Shown: positions 25,151 through 33,149 of the stretch, in pieces | Numbering within the stretch: the first letter of the stretch is position 1 | How the letters are laid out: every line of letters starts with the position of its first letter | Assembly (NCBI GenBank): GCA_934670175.1 | Contig: CAKUOX010000020.1 | Location: forward strand, 1 to 37,484 | Length of the DNA: 37,484 bases | Direction: 5' to 3' | Origin: an uncultured Clostridia bacterium | GTDB lineage: Bacteria > Bacillota > Clostridia > Christensenellales > Aristaeellaceae | Position numbers and translations under genes: made by a program | The notes under the pieces: generated by a model | Databases searched by the model: none | The model's input: only the letters and a program-made list of their open reading frames with translations | Told to the model about the DNA's origin: nothing

Positions 25151-26398
25151 ATGAATATCGGAGCTTTGCTGGAAAGAAACGCGGCGCGGCTGGATGCGCT
25201 GTATGCGGGCGCGGATCAATCTGCGCGCTATGCGGCGCTGGCGCAGGCCTTTGAGGCGCACTTTGGGCGTGCGCCGGAAAAATTCATTTCCGCGCCGGGC
25301 AGAACCGAGGTCGTGGGCAACCATACCGACCACAACCATGGCCGCGTGCTGGCGGGCTCGGTGAATCTGGATACGCTGGCGGCCGTCGCGGAGAACGGCA
25401 CGAGCGTCGTGCGTCTCTATTCCGAGGGCTACCCCACGGCGTTTGAGGTCGATACCTCCGATCTGAGCGTGCATGAGGCCGAGGAAAACACCACCTATGC
25501 GCTGATTCGCGGCGTGGCGGCGCGGCTGAAGGCGCTGGGCTATCGGATCGGCGGCTTTGACGCGCAGGTGACCAGTACGGTATTCAAGGGCAGCGGGCTC
25601 TCTTCATCGGCGGCGTTCGAGGTGATGCTGGTGGCAGCCTTCGACGCGCTGTTCAACGGCTGGACGATCGATTCCCAGCTCAACGCGCGCATTTCGCAGT
25701 ATGCCGAAAACGTGTATTTCGGCAAGCCCAGCGGGCTGATGGATCAGATGGCGTGCGCGGTGGGCGGCCTGGTCGCCATTGACTTTGGCGCAGAGCCTGC
25801 CAGCGTCGAGGCGCTGGGCTACGATTTCGGCGCGAAGGGTTATTCACTGTGCGTGGTGTCTGCGGGCGGCGAGCACGGCAACCTGACCGACGCCTATGCT
25901 GCCATTCCGGCGGAGATGCGCATGGTGGCGGAGCAGATGGGCGCAAAGCTGCTTTCGGAGATCAGCGCCGAGCAGCTGGAGCGCGCGCTGCCGAGGCTGA
26001 AGAACAATGTGCCGGATCGCGCCATACTGCGCGCCTTCCATTTTGTGGATGAAACGCGGCGCGTGGGCGAGGCCGTGGCGGCGCTGCGGCGCGACGATCT
26101 GCCCGCGTTCTTTGCGGCGGAGATCGAGTCCGGCGAGAGCAGCTGGAAGCTGCTGCAGAACCTTCATGTGGAGGGCAGCGCGAACCAGGAAATGCCGCTG
26201 GCGCTGGAAATGAGCCGCAGGATGCTCAGCGGGCGCGGCGCGTGGCGGATCCATGGCGGCGGCTTCGCGGGCACCATACTGGCGTTCGTGCCCAACGCCC
26301 TGCTCGAGGGCTATGCGGCGGCGATGGACGCGGTGTTCGGCGCGGGCGCGACGACGATATTGAACATTCGCCCTGAGGGCGTGGCCTGCATCGACTGA
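25151..26398 (+). CDS. galK: Galactokinase
   Basis: This GHMP-family kinase phosphorylates galactose at C1, the step before GalT. The galactokinase signature GRTEVVGNHTDHNHG is at residues 50-64 and the ATP-binding GSGLSSSAAFE at 147-157; the C-terminal GHMP motif HGGGFAGT is also present. The 415 residues are normal. The ATG follows GGGAGG. It reads directly into tsaE, 10 bases further on, so the tsa genes may be partly transcribed from the galK promoter. Confidence 0.95.
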   Translation: MNIGALLERNAARLDALYAGADQSARYAALAQAFEAHFGRAPEKFISAPGRTEVVGNHTDHNHGRVLAGSVNLDTLAAVAENGTSVVRLYSEGYPTAFEVDTSDLSVHEAEENTTYALIRGVAARLKALGYRIGGFDAQVTSTVFKGSGLSSSAAFEVMLVAAFDALFNGWTIDSQLNARISQYAENVYFGKPSGLMDQMACAVGGLVAIDFGAEPASVEALGYDFGAKGYSLCVVSAGGEHGNLTDAYAAIPAEMRMVAEQMGAKLLSEISAEQLERALPRLKNNVPDRAILRAFHFVDETRRVGEAVAALRRDDLPAFFAAEIESGESSWKLLQNLHVEGSANQEMPLALEMSRRMLSGRGAWRIHGGGFAGTILAFVPNALLEGYAAAMDAVFGAGATTILNIRPEGVACID

Positions 26399-26408
26399 GG
26401 AAGATAGA

Positions 26409-26885
26409 ATGATGTTTCAAACCGCATCCCAGCAGGATACCATGGATATGGCGGCCTGTCTGGCGCGCATGCTGAATAACGGCGATGCCGTGCTGCTCCA
26501 CGGCGATCTGGGCGCGGGCAAATCGGTGTTCGCGCGCGGCGTGGCGCGCGGCATGGGCATTACAGGGCCGATGCCCAGCCCGACGTTTACGCTGCTGATC
26601 CCCTACGAGAGCGGCGGGCGCAGGCTGTACCATTTTGACCTGTACCGGCTCAACGATCCGGACGAATTCTACGCCGCTGGCCTGGACGAGTTTATCGGCG
26701 GCGACGGCGTGGCCGTGGTGGAGTGGCCGGAGATGGCGGAGCTGGAGGCGTCGCCGCGGCTGGATGTGCATATCCGCCGCGCGGCGGGCGCAGATGAAAA
26801 CCGCCGCGAGATAGAGATCGAGAACGCGGGCGTTGCCGGATTTGATCCGGACGCGCTCGGCAGATGGAGAATGGACGGCAAATGA
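26409..26885 (+). CDS. tsaE: tRNA threonylcarbamoyladenosine biosynthesis protein TsaE
   Basis: TsaE is the small ATPase of the TsaBDE complex that makes t6A at position 37 of ANN-decoding tRNAs. Walker A is GDLGAGKS at residues 32-39, followed by the family pattern SPTFTLL and the HFDLYRL stretch. At 158 residues it is normal. The start may be 26409 or the next codon, also ATG. The stop overlaps tsaB by four bases (ATGA). tsaD is not in the window. Confidence 0.94.
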   Translation: MMFQTASQQDTMDMAACLARMLNNGDAVLLHGDLGAGKSVFARGVARGMGITGPMPSPTFTLLIPYESGGRRLYHFDLYRLNDPDEFYAAGLDEFIGGDGVAVVEWPEMAELEASPRLDVHIRRAAGADENRREIEIENAGVAGFDPDALGRWRMDGK

Positions 26886-27580
26886 ACATTGTAGCGATAG
26901 ATACCTCGGGCCCGGCGGCGAGCTGCGCCGTGATGAAGGACGGCGCGGTCGTGCAGCTGACGGTCATGAACCATGGGCTCACGCATTCGGAGACCATCAT
27001 GCCCGCGCTGGAGCAGGCGATGCGCGCAGCCGGGCTGAGCTGCGCGGAGGTGGATGTATTTGCGGCGGTGGCGGGGCCTGGGTCGTTTACCGGCGTGCGC
27101 ATCGGCGTTTGCGCGGTGAAGGGTCTGGCGCATGCGTGGGATCGTCCCTGCGCGCGCGTGGACGCGCTCGAGGCGCTGGCCATGAATTTCTACGGCTTTG
27201 ACGGTCTGGCGTGCCCGATACTGGACGCTCGCCGTGGCCAGGTATACTGCGCGGCGTTTGATATGCGCGCAGGGCTTCCGCAGCGCGTGATGGACGATGG
27301 GGCGATGGATCTAAGGGCCTTCGTCGAGGGCCTGCCAAAGGATCGCCGCATCGTTTTTCTGGGCGACGGACTGCGCGTGCACGCTTTGGCACTGCGCGAG
27401 CTGCTTCCCGAAGCACTGATTGCGCCCGCAAATTTGCAGGATCTGCACGCGGACGCCGCGTGCGTGCTGGCGGCGGCGCGGCCGGAGACGTGGATTGAGG
27501 CGCGGCTGCTGACGCCTGTTTATCTGCGCGCGCCGCAGGCGGAGCGCGAGCGCGAGCGCCGCATAAGGAAGGGCATATGA
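26882..27580 (+). CDS. tsaB: tRNA threonylcarbamoyladenosine biosynthesis protein TsaB
   Basis: TsaB is the inactive ASKHA-fold partner that holds TsaD in the t6A synthase. The N-terminus IVAIDTSGPAASCAV, the dimer segment GLTHSETIMPAL and GPGSFTGVRIGV are diagnostic. The 232 residues are typical. The ATG at 26882 overlaps the tsaE stop, and the stop overlaps rimI by four bases, making a tight tsaE-tsaB-rimI unit. Confidence 0.95.
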   Translation: MNIVAIDTSGPAASCAVMKDGAVVQLTVMNHGLTHSETIMPALEQAMRAAGLSCAEVDVFAAVAGPGSFTGVRIGVCAVKGLAHAWDRPCARVDALEALAMNFYGFDGLACPILDARRGQVYCAAFDMRAGLPQRVMDDGAMDLRAFVEGLPKDRRIVFLGDGLRVHALALRELLPEALIAPANLQDLHADAACVLAAARPETWIEARLLTPVYLRAPQAERERERRIRKGI

Positions 27581-28086
27581 GCGAGATCACGATGGGATTG
27601 ATGACCGCAGCCGATGTGGATGCGGTGCATGAAATAGAAGTGGCGTGCTTTAAAACGCCGTGGTCAAGAGCGTCCATTTTGCATGACGTGACCGAAAACC
27701 AGTGCGCGCGCTATGTAGTGCTGCGCGATGGGGATCGGGCGATTGCCTATGCGGGCGTATGGTTCATACTGGACGAGGGACACATTACCAATATCGCCGT
27801 GCATCCGGATTATCGGGGGCGCGGGCTGGGGGAGCGCGTGGCGCGCGGCATGATCCAGCTGGCGGCGGACAGCGGCATGGTGTGGATGACGCTGGAGGTG
27901 CGCCGCAGCAATAAGGTCGCCCAGAATCTGTACCACAAGCTGGGCTTTATCGACGTGGGTTATCGCAAGCGCTATTATGAAAACAGCGAGGATGCGCTGG
28001 TGATGGCGCTGGAGCGGCTGCCCGAGGCGCATCCGGAAAACGACCCGATGTTGGTGGTGGAGGAAGAGGCGCAGGAGCAGCAATAA
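27577..28086 (+). CDS. rimI: Ribosomal-protein-alanine N-acetyltransferase RimI
   Basis: This GNAT enzyme acetylates the N-terminus of ribosomal protein S18 in Escherichia coli; in Firmicutes it regularly sits with tsaB. The acetyl-CoA loop is visible as HPDYRGRGLGERV, with LEVRRSNKVAQNLYHKLGF after it. The 169-residue protein has an acidic C-terminal tail (about 145-169) longer than usual. It overlaps tsaB by ATGA. Confidence 0.9.
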   Translation: MSEITMGLMTAADVDAVHEIEVACFKTPWSRASILHDVTENQCARYVVLRDGDRAIAYAGVWFILDEGHITNIAVHPDYRGRGLGERVARGMIQLAADSGMVWMTLEVRRSNKVAQNLYHKLGFIDVGYRKRYYENSEDALVMALERLPEAHPENDPMLVVEEEAQEQQ

Positions 28087-28099
28087 AAAGGGAGGCATC

Positions 28100-29704
28100 A
28101 TGCTCTACGAGGTGGTTCGAATTGCGGCGATCACGCTTTGCTGCGTTGCGGCGGGATTGAGCGCCATGAACGTGCTGCAGGCGCAGCGCTACCAGATTCC
28201 GGTTTTGCGGCGGGATCTGCGCCGCTATGCGGATCATTTCCTGCGGCCAAACGTGATCGTGGCGGCTGCGGCGGCGCTGTTGAACTGGTATCTGCCAGTG
28301 CTGCTGGCCATGGCCATACAGCAGGAGCAGCGGCGGGTGAACCTGTGCGCATGGCTCGTGCTGGCGATGTTCGTGGGCGCTACGGCGCTGGTGTGGCTGG
28401 GCAAGCGGCGCATGCAGCAAAAGAAGCCGCTGGCGTTCACGCGAAGGCTCTGCCGCCTGATGATCGTGACGGCGCTGCTGGCGCTGATGATCGCGCTGGC
28501 ACTGGATATGCTGAACCTGTCGCCCTATCTGGTGCTGGCAGGCGCGGATTATCTGGTGCTGCTGGCGGCTGTAATCATGCGGCCGGTGGAGGAGCGCATC
28601 AATAAAAAATATTACAATCAGGCGCGAAAAAAGCTGGCCGCACGCAAGGATCTGATCCGCATCGGCGTGACCGGCAGCTTCGGCAAGACGCAGGTCAAGC
28701 TGATGCTGCGCACGCTGCTGGCGGAAAAATACCGCGTGCTGTCTACGCCGCCCAGCTTTTCCACGGCCATGGGCATCTCGCGCGTGGTGAACGATCAGCT
28801 CAGCGCGCGCCATCAGGTGCTGATCGCCGAAATGGGCGCGCAGCACAGCGGCGAGATCAAAGAAATGGCGAAGCTGGTGCGCCCGCAATACGGCGTTGTG
28901 ACCTGCGTGGGCAACGCGCATCTGGACAGCTTCAATTCCATGGAAGCCATCGCACAGGCCAAAAACGAGCTGATCGAGGCGCTTCCCGCGGACGGCAAGG
29001 CGTTCTTTGGTTCCGACCGCAGCTACGGCGACCGCCTGTTCGCGCTCTGCGAGGCGGAAAAATACCGCGCGGGCATCGGCGGCGCGGGCACGGGCTTTTA
29101 TATGCGCGCGGATCACATCGAGACCGGCGTGCACGGCACGCGCTTTGAGCTGAGCTGTGCCGACGGCGGGCATGTGTGGGCGGCCACGAAGCTGCTGGGC
29201 AATTTCAGCGTGAAGAACATCGCGCTGAGCGCAGCGGTGGCGCGGCAGCTCGGGCTGAGCATGGAGGAGATCGCGCGCGGCATCGAAAAGCTGAAGCCCA
29301 CGCGCCATCGCCTGCAGCTGCGCACGGGCGCAGTCAATGTGATCGACAATTCGCTCAATACCCTGCCCGAGGGCGCTTTGGAGGCGCTGGAGGTGCTCAA
29401 GGAATTCCCGGGGCGGCGCGTGCTGGTCACGGCGGGACTGACGGAGGTCGAAGTCAACGCCGAGGATGCAAACTATGCCTATGGCCTGCAGATCGCCGGC
29501 TGTGCGGATCATGTGGTGCTGATCGATCCCGAGGGGACGCGCAGCGTGATGCGCGCGCTGATGAGCGCGGGCTATCCCAAGTCGTCCGTGCGCATGGTGA
29601 CCGATCTGGCAGACGCCGCGGCGCTGGTGAAGGAGATTGCGGGCGAGGGTGACAGCGTGCTCTACGAGGGCGTGTATCCCGAGGAGGACGAAGCGGAGGA
29701 ATGA
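28100..29704 (+). CDS. Membrane-anchored Mur ligase family protein (MurF-like)
   Basis: The 534-residue protein begins with about five membrane segments (4-24, 52-73, 82-100, 118-137, 141-160), then a complete Mur ligase core. The ATP-binding motif is GVTGSFGKT at 189-197, followed by STPPSFSTAMG and ITCVGNAHL-like TCVGNAHLDSFNS. A C-terminal Mur domain starts after LKPTRHRLQL. Mur ligases join amino acids or peptides to UDP-MurNAc; classic MurF has no membrane part, so this is a divergent paralog whose substrate I cannot name. It is 13 bases after rimI and overlaps the next gene by four bases. Confidence 0.82.
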   Translation: MLYEVVRIAAITLCCVAAGLSAMNVLQAQRYQIPVLRRDLRRYADHFLRPNVIVAAAAALLNWYLPVLLAMAIQQEQRRVNLCAWLVLAMFVGATALVWLGKRRMQQKKPLAFTRRLCRLMIVTALLALMIALALDMLNLSPYLVLAGADYLVLLAAVIMRPVEERINKKYYNQARKKLAARKDLIRIGVTGSFGKTQVKLMLRTLLAEKYRVLSTPPSFSTAMGISRVVNDQLSARHQVLIAEMGAQHSGEIKEMAKLVRPQYGVVTCVGNAHLDSFNSMEAIAQAKNELIEALPADGKAFFGSDRSYGDRLFALCEAEKYRAGIGGAGTGFYMRADHIETGVHGTRFELSCADGGHVWAATKLLGNFSVKNIALSAAVARQLGLSMEEIARGIEKLKPTRHRLQLRTGAVNVIDNSLNTLPEGALEALEVLKEFPGRRVLVTAGLTEVEVNAEDANYAYGLQIAGCADHVVLIDPEGTRSVMRALMSAGYPKSSVRMVTDLADAAALVKEIAGEGDSVLYEGVYPEEDEAEE

Positions 29705-30273
29705 ATATGAAAAAAACGCTGTGCGCGCTGCTGGCGCTGCTCTGCCTGACGGCTGGAAGCGGCGCGACGGCGCTTGCGGAAGCGACGGAAACGCCGAAAA
29801 CGGAGGAAATAGAGATCGTTCCCGTGCAGCTGACTACCGAAGCGCCCGCAGCCGAAAGCGGCGTGCTGCTCGGCTTTGAGGAAGGCTTCGCGCTGGAGCT
29901 GCCGGAGGGCTGGAAATGCTATGCGCCGGATGCGGAGATGCGCGAAAACGACGTTTCATATTGCCTGAGCGACGCTGACGGCGCGCGCTGGCTGTATATC
30001 CAGCGGTGGACGAGCGATCGCGCGGATATTGAGGCGCTCAACCGGCAGATTGAGCAGGAGGCGCAGCCGCGCACCTCGGGCGTGTACAATTACAACGGCG
30101 TGGATTTCGTGGTGTATGATCTCGCCGAGGGCGATGTCAGCTGCTGTGCGACGCTGCTGAACGGCGATGTGTTGAATTTTGCGTTCACGCCGCAGTCCGA
30201 CCGGGAATATATGCTGATTGCCATTAAGATAATGGGCAGTTTCGCGATCATCAGCGATGCGGAAGCAGAATAA
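29701..30273 (+). CDS. Small secreted protein of unknown function
   Basis: The 190-residue product has a Sec signal peptide (cleavage after ALA near residue 24), a short acidic and threonine-rich linker, and a folded part of about 140 residues with no family I recognise. That part (FALELPEGWKCYAPDAEM, then YLYIQ-like WLYIQRW) resembles small extracytoplasmic domains that start with an EGW motif. The ATG overlaps the stop of the Mur ligase gene, so the two proteins are probably made together at the cell surface. A strong terminator follows. Confidence 0.75.
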   Translation: MNMKKTLCALLALLCLTAGSGATALAEATETPKTEEIEIVPVQLTTEAPAAESGVLLGFEEGFALELPEGWKCYAPDAEMRENDVSYCLSDADGARWLYIQRWTSDRADIEALNRQIEQEAQPRTSGVYNYNGVDFVVYDLAEGDVSCCATLLNGDVLNFAFTPQSDREYMLIAIKIMGSFAIISDAEAE

Positions 30274-30319
30274 AAAATACGGGATCTGGCTTCGTTTCAG
30301 AAGCCGGATCCCGTATTTT
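30274..30319. terminator. Bidirectional terminator
   Basis: A 20-base arm starting AAAATACGGGATC pairs, with one bulged base, with the arm ending GATCCCGTATTTT, around a six-base loop. The A and T flanks let it serve the plus-strand operon and the minus-strand acetyltransferase. Confidence 0.9.
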
Positions 30320-30385
30320 AGCAATGGGCGCTAATCGTCAAAGCTGCTGAGGGCCGGTGCTCTGGCCAGGATATGCCGGCGATCC

Positions 30386-30952
30386 TCATCTTTGGCGCTG
30401 GATGTAATCGCAGCGCAGTATGGAATACAGCTCGACGTCCACAAAGCGTCCCTTGTTCATCAGCCGCTGGCGCAGCGTGCCCTCGCGCTGCATGCCGCAC
30501 TTGCGCATGACCGCGCCCGAGGCGGGGTTTTCGCTTTCGTGCTGCGCCTCAATGCGGTTCAGGTTCAGGCCGCGAAAGCCGAAATCGATCACCGCGCGCA
30601 GCGCTTCGGTCATCAGCCCACGGTTCCAGAGCCCGCGCGCGAGCGAATAGCCGACCTCGGCGGCGGCGTTGTCGCGCTGTATCCACATAAAGCCGATGGT
30701 GCCCACGATGCGGCCGGTCGCCTTCAGCTCAATGCCCCAGCTGGCAGGCTCGCCCAGGCGGTATTTGCGCAGCATGAAGCGCAGGTAGCCGCGCGCCTCG
30801 GAAAGGCTGGTCTGCGCGTCCCAGAGCACATATTTCGCTACTTGGGGGTCGCGGCTGTAATCGAAGATGTCCGCTGCGTCGCGCATGCACAGCCTGCGCA
30901 GGCGCAGCCGCTCGGTTTCGAGAAGCGGCATGTAGCCGCCATATGCTTCCAT
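30386..30952 (-). CDS. GNAT-family acetyltransferase (RimJ/RimL-like)
   Basis: The 188-residue protein matches the RimJ/RimL type of N-acetyltransferase: LETERLRLRRLCMRDAADIF at 11-30, then GTIGFMWIQRDNAAAEVGY, the acetyl-CoA loop GLWNRGLMTEALRAV and NPASGAVMRKCGMQREG. Substrates range from ribosomal proteins to small amines and cannot be told here. The start at 30952 has no clear ribosome binding site and lies seven bases after the Nudix stop, so translation is probably coupled. Confidence 0.86.
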   Translation of the reverse strand: MEAYGGYMPLLETERLRLRRLCMRDAADIFDYSRDPQVAKYVLWDAQTSLSEARGYLRFMLRKYRLGEPASWGIELKATGRIVGTIGFMWIQRDNAAAEVGYSLARGLWNRGLMTEALRAVIDFGFRGLNLNRIEAQHESENPASGAVMRKCGMQREGTLRQRLMNKGRFVDVELYSILRCDYIQRQR

Positions 30953-30959
30953 GGCCGCG

Positions 30960-31511
30960 TCAGAGCAGGTCGCGCGCCATCAGCAGCGCGATCAGCGTTT
31001 TCACATCCTGAATCTCGCCGCGCTGTGCCATGTCGACGGCCTCGGCAAGGGGTATGCGCACCAGATTCAGAAATTCATCGTCGTCCGGATGTGCCTCGCC
31101 GCGCCTGAGCTGTCGCGCCAGATATAGCGATATGCGCTCGTTTGAAAAGCCGGGCGTGGTAAAAATGTCCGTCAGGTGCTTCCAGCTTTCGGCCTCCAGA
31201 CCGGTCTCTTCCTTTAATTCACGCTTGGCGGCCAGCAGCCTGTCCTCATTCACATGGTCCAGCTTGCCTGCGGGGATCTCCAGCAGCACCTGCTCGATGG
31301 GCGCGCGAAACTGGCGCACCAGATAGACCATGCCGTCGTCGTCGACCGGCAGCACGGCGGAAGCGCCCACATGCAGCGCTACCTCGCGCTTGGCCAGCTT
31401 GCCGTTGGGCAGCTCATTGGTGAAATGGTCGATGTGCAATATGATGCCGTCAAACACGCGCTCTCGGGAAACGTTTTTTTCCAGAATGGAATGATCGTCA
31501 AACTTAAGCAT
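30960..31511 (-). CDS. Nudix hydrolase, probable ADP-ribose pyrophosphatase
   Basis: It probably splits ADP-ribose into AMP and ribose-5-phosphate. The 183-residue protein has the Nudix helix AAKRELKEETGLEAES near 92-107 and the ADPRase surroundings VRQFRAPIEQVLLEIPAGKL. The Nudix box has six residues rather than five between the first Gly and Glu (GKLDHVNE), a one-residue insertion. The ATG at 31511 has AGGAGG nine bases upstream; the longer frame from 31616 lacks one. It is followed by the acetyltransferase gene. Confidence 0.88.
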   Translation of the reverse strand: MLKFDDHSILEKNVSRERVFDGIILHIDHFTNELPNGKLAKREVALHVGASAVLPVDDDGMVYLVRQFRAPIEQVLLEIPAGKLDHVNEDRLLAAKRELKEETGLEAESWKHLTDIFTTPGFSNERISLYLARQLRRGEAHPDDDEFLNLVRIPLAEAVDMAQRGEIQDVKTLIALLMARDLL

Positions 31512-31634
31512 ACAAAGGCGCCTCCTGCGCAAAAGATTCGGGGTTCGACCCTCTAGGAATTCGACTGCGCTGCCTTTGATTCCTGCCGCTGCAAGGGATT
31601 TTTCTGGCATTGCCACAATTCTTTGATCTGGCTC

Positions 31635-31663
31635 TAGCCAAATCGCGAAAAATGATGTATAAT
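31635..31663 (+). promoter_or_regulatory. Promoter of the small P-loop gene
   Basis: A weak -35 TAGCCA (31635-31640) and a perfect TATAAT (31658-31663) are 17 bases apart, 48 bases before the TTG start. Confidence 0.6.
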
Positions 31664-31710
31664 GGAATTGGAATTCCGACGAATATTAATTCTGAAGGGA
31701 GCTGAATGGG

Positions 31711-32136
31711 TTGATACAGGTTATTTTGGGCGACAAGGGCAGTGGAAAAACCAAGCGTCTGATTGATCTTGCAAACGAATCATTGAAGCAGGAGCACGGC
31801 GATATTATTTTTATAGACGATGACAAGCGGTATATGTATGACCTGCGCCACGAGATCCGTTTCGTGGATGCCAGCGAATATCCGGTGGTGCATAAGAGCA
31901 CGGCCAATGAAATGCTCAGCTTCATGTGCGGCATGCTTTCGGCGAATTTTGATATTTCGCTGATCGCGATGGACGCCTTTGTGAAGCTCGTGCGCACGCC
32001 GTTGGACGATCCGGAGATGCAGGTCTTTTTCGAGAAGCTGGAGGCGCTTTCGCAGGCACACCACTGCAATTTCCTGATCTCCGTGAGCGCGCCCAGCGCG
32101 TCGGTTCCGGAATACATCCGCAAGTACGCCATTTGA
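31711..32136 (+). CDS. Small P-loop protein of unknown function
   Basis: The 141-residue protein starts with a strand and the Walker A motif GDKGSGKT at residues 7-14, then IIFIDDDKRYMYDL. It continues with ISLIAMDAF, whose Asp could serve as Walker B. It looks like a single minimal P-loop domain; similar short clostridial proteins have been labelled twitching-motility or ATPase-like without proof. The start is TTG, nine bases after GGGAG; the ATG just before it would stop after two codons. It has its own promoter and a following hairpin. Confidence 0.78.
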   Translation: MIQVILGDKGSGKTKRLIDLANESLKQEHGDIIFIDDDKRYMYDLRHEIRFVDASEYPVVHKSTANEMLSFMCGMLSANFDISLIAMDAFVKLVRTPLDDPEMQVFFEKLEALSQAHHCNFLISVSAPSASVPEYIRKYAI

Positions 32137-32165
32137 GCCTTTAGCACGGAATCACAGGGACGCAA

Positions 32166-32197
32166 GCGCCGCCTGCGCAGCATAGCGCGGGCGGCGC
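32166..32197 (+). terminator. GC-rich hairpin between two small genes
   Basis: GCGCCGCC (32166-32173) pairs with GGCGGCGC (32190-32197), with GCGC/GCGC inside. The T-run after it is weak (CTGTTTAAT), so it may be only a partial terminator. Confidence 0.6.
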
Positions 32198-32225
32198 GGC
32201 CTGTTTAATAGAGAGGAGGGCGCGC

Positions 32226-32531
32226 ATGGCAAAATGGATTCGCGGCCTGCTGGCCGTGGCGCTGATCGCGCTGCTGCTGTGGCTGGGCTGGGGGCTGATC
32301 CGCGGCGCAGGGCGCGTGCTGGGCAAGTCGACGAAGGCGGCGGGGGAGCCCGATCCGATGTTTCGAGAAGAGGCGGAATTGCCCACGCGCCCGCCGGAAA
32401 TGGACGCCGAGGTCACGCAGCCGCCGCATGGCACGCTGGACGACCATGTGCCGGCGGTGCAGTCGCCGGTGGATAAGACGGCGGCGCAGCTGGCCGAGGA
32501 GGCGCGCACGCGCGATATGCGCGGAAATTGA
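32226..32531 (+). CDS. Small single-pass membrane protein of unknown function
   Basis: The 101-residue protein has one N-terminal membrane helix (about residues 6-26) flanked by basic residues. A polar, proline-rich and acidic tail follows, with no known domain. The tail is probably disordered. The ATG follows GAGGAGGG by seven bases. It sits between the P-loop gene and rplM; no function can be suggested. Confidence 0.7.
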   Translation: MAKWIRGLLAVALIALLLWLGWGLIRGAGRVLGKSTKAAGEPDPMFREEAELPTRPPEMDAEVTQPPHGTLDDHVPAVQSPVDKTAAQLAEEARTRDMRGN

Positions 32532-32562
32532 TGTTAAATTATGTCGTGCGGCGCGAAATTAA

Positions 32563-32591
32563 TTGATTTTATGGCCAAACTGAGCTATAAT
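32563..32591 (+). promoter_or_regulatory. Promoter of rplM-rpsI
   Basis: TTGATT (32563-32568) and TATAAT (32586-32591) are 17 bases apart, 109 bases before the rplM start, leaving a long structured leader. Confidence 0.82.
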
Positions 32592-32597
32592 ACAGTT

Positions 32598-32700
32598 TGT
32601 GTCAATACGCTCACTAGCCCCGAGCTTAAGGCATGAATCGCACAAAAGTCCTGACCACACTTTTGAGCAAAAGCATTCATCTTATTTGGAGGAATTACTC
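32598..32700 (+). promoter_or_regulatory. Structured leader of rplM, candidate L13 autoregulatory element
   Basis: ATGAAT (32633-32638) pairs with ATTCAT (32675-32680), and inside it CAAAAGT (32643-32649) pairs with ACTTTTG (32659-32665). The ribosome binding site TGGAGGA follows about six bases later. Firmicutes rplM leaders often bind L13 to repress the operon; that this is such a site is inference from place and fold. Confidence 0.45.
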
Positions 32701-33129
32701 GTGAGTACTTATATGGCGAATCCCCAGAACGTCGAGCGTAAATGGTACGTCATCGACGCAGAGGGCATGGTGTTCGGCCGCCTGGCTTCCCAGGTCGCTG
32801 CCATGCTGCGCGGCAAGCATAAGCCCACTTTCACCCCCCATTGCGACTGCGGCGATTATATCATCGTTGTCAATACCGACAAGCTGGTTTTCACCGGCAA
32901 GAAGCTGGATGACAAGATGTATCGCTATCACACCGGTTATCCGGGCGGACTGAAGGAGATCACCTATCGCCGCCTGATGGCCAAGAAGAGCGATTTCGCT
33001 TTCCGCGAGGCCGTGCGCCGCATGCTGCCGAAGGGACCCCTCGGCTATGCAATGGCGAAGAAGCTGTTCGTGTACACCGGCGCAGAGCACAAGCATCAGG
33101 CGCAGCAGCCTGAGGCGCTCAAGCTGTGA
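32701..33129 (+). CDS. rplM: 50S ribosomal protein L13
   Basis: L13 is an early-assembly protein of the large subunit. The 142-residue protein has family stretches RKWYVIDAEGMVFGRLAS and HTGYPGGLKEITYRRL, then RMLPKGPLGYAM. The start is taken as GTG at 32701, eight bases after GGAGG; the ATG at 32713 is closer to the classic N-terminus but poorly spaced. It is followed by rpsI after 20 bases, the standard pair. Confidence 0.97.
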   Translation: MSTYMANPQNVERKWYVIDAEGMVFGRLASQVAAMLRGKHKPTFTPHCDCGDYIIVVNTDKLVFTGKKLDDKMYRYHTGYPGGLKEITYRRLMAKKSDFAFREAVRRMLPKGPLGYAMAKKLFVYTGAEHKHQAQQPEALKL

Positions 33130-33149
33130 TTTTGGGAGGAGGACGAAAA

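Noticed and set aside
31545..31560. GGTTCGACC reminiscent of a tRNA T-arm
   Set aside because: The stem around it does not pair as a T-arm with a seven-base loop, and no acceptor or anticodon arm lies nearby.
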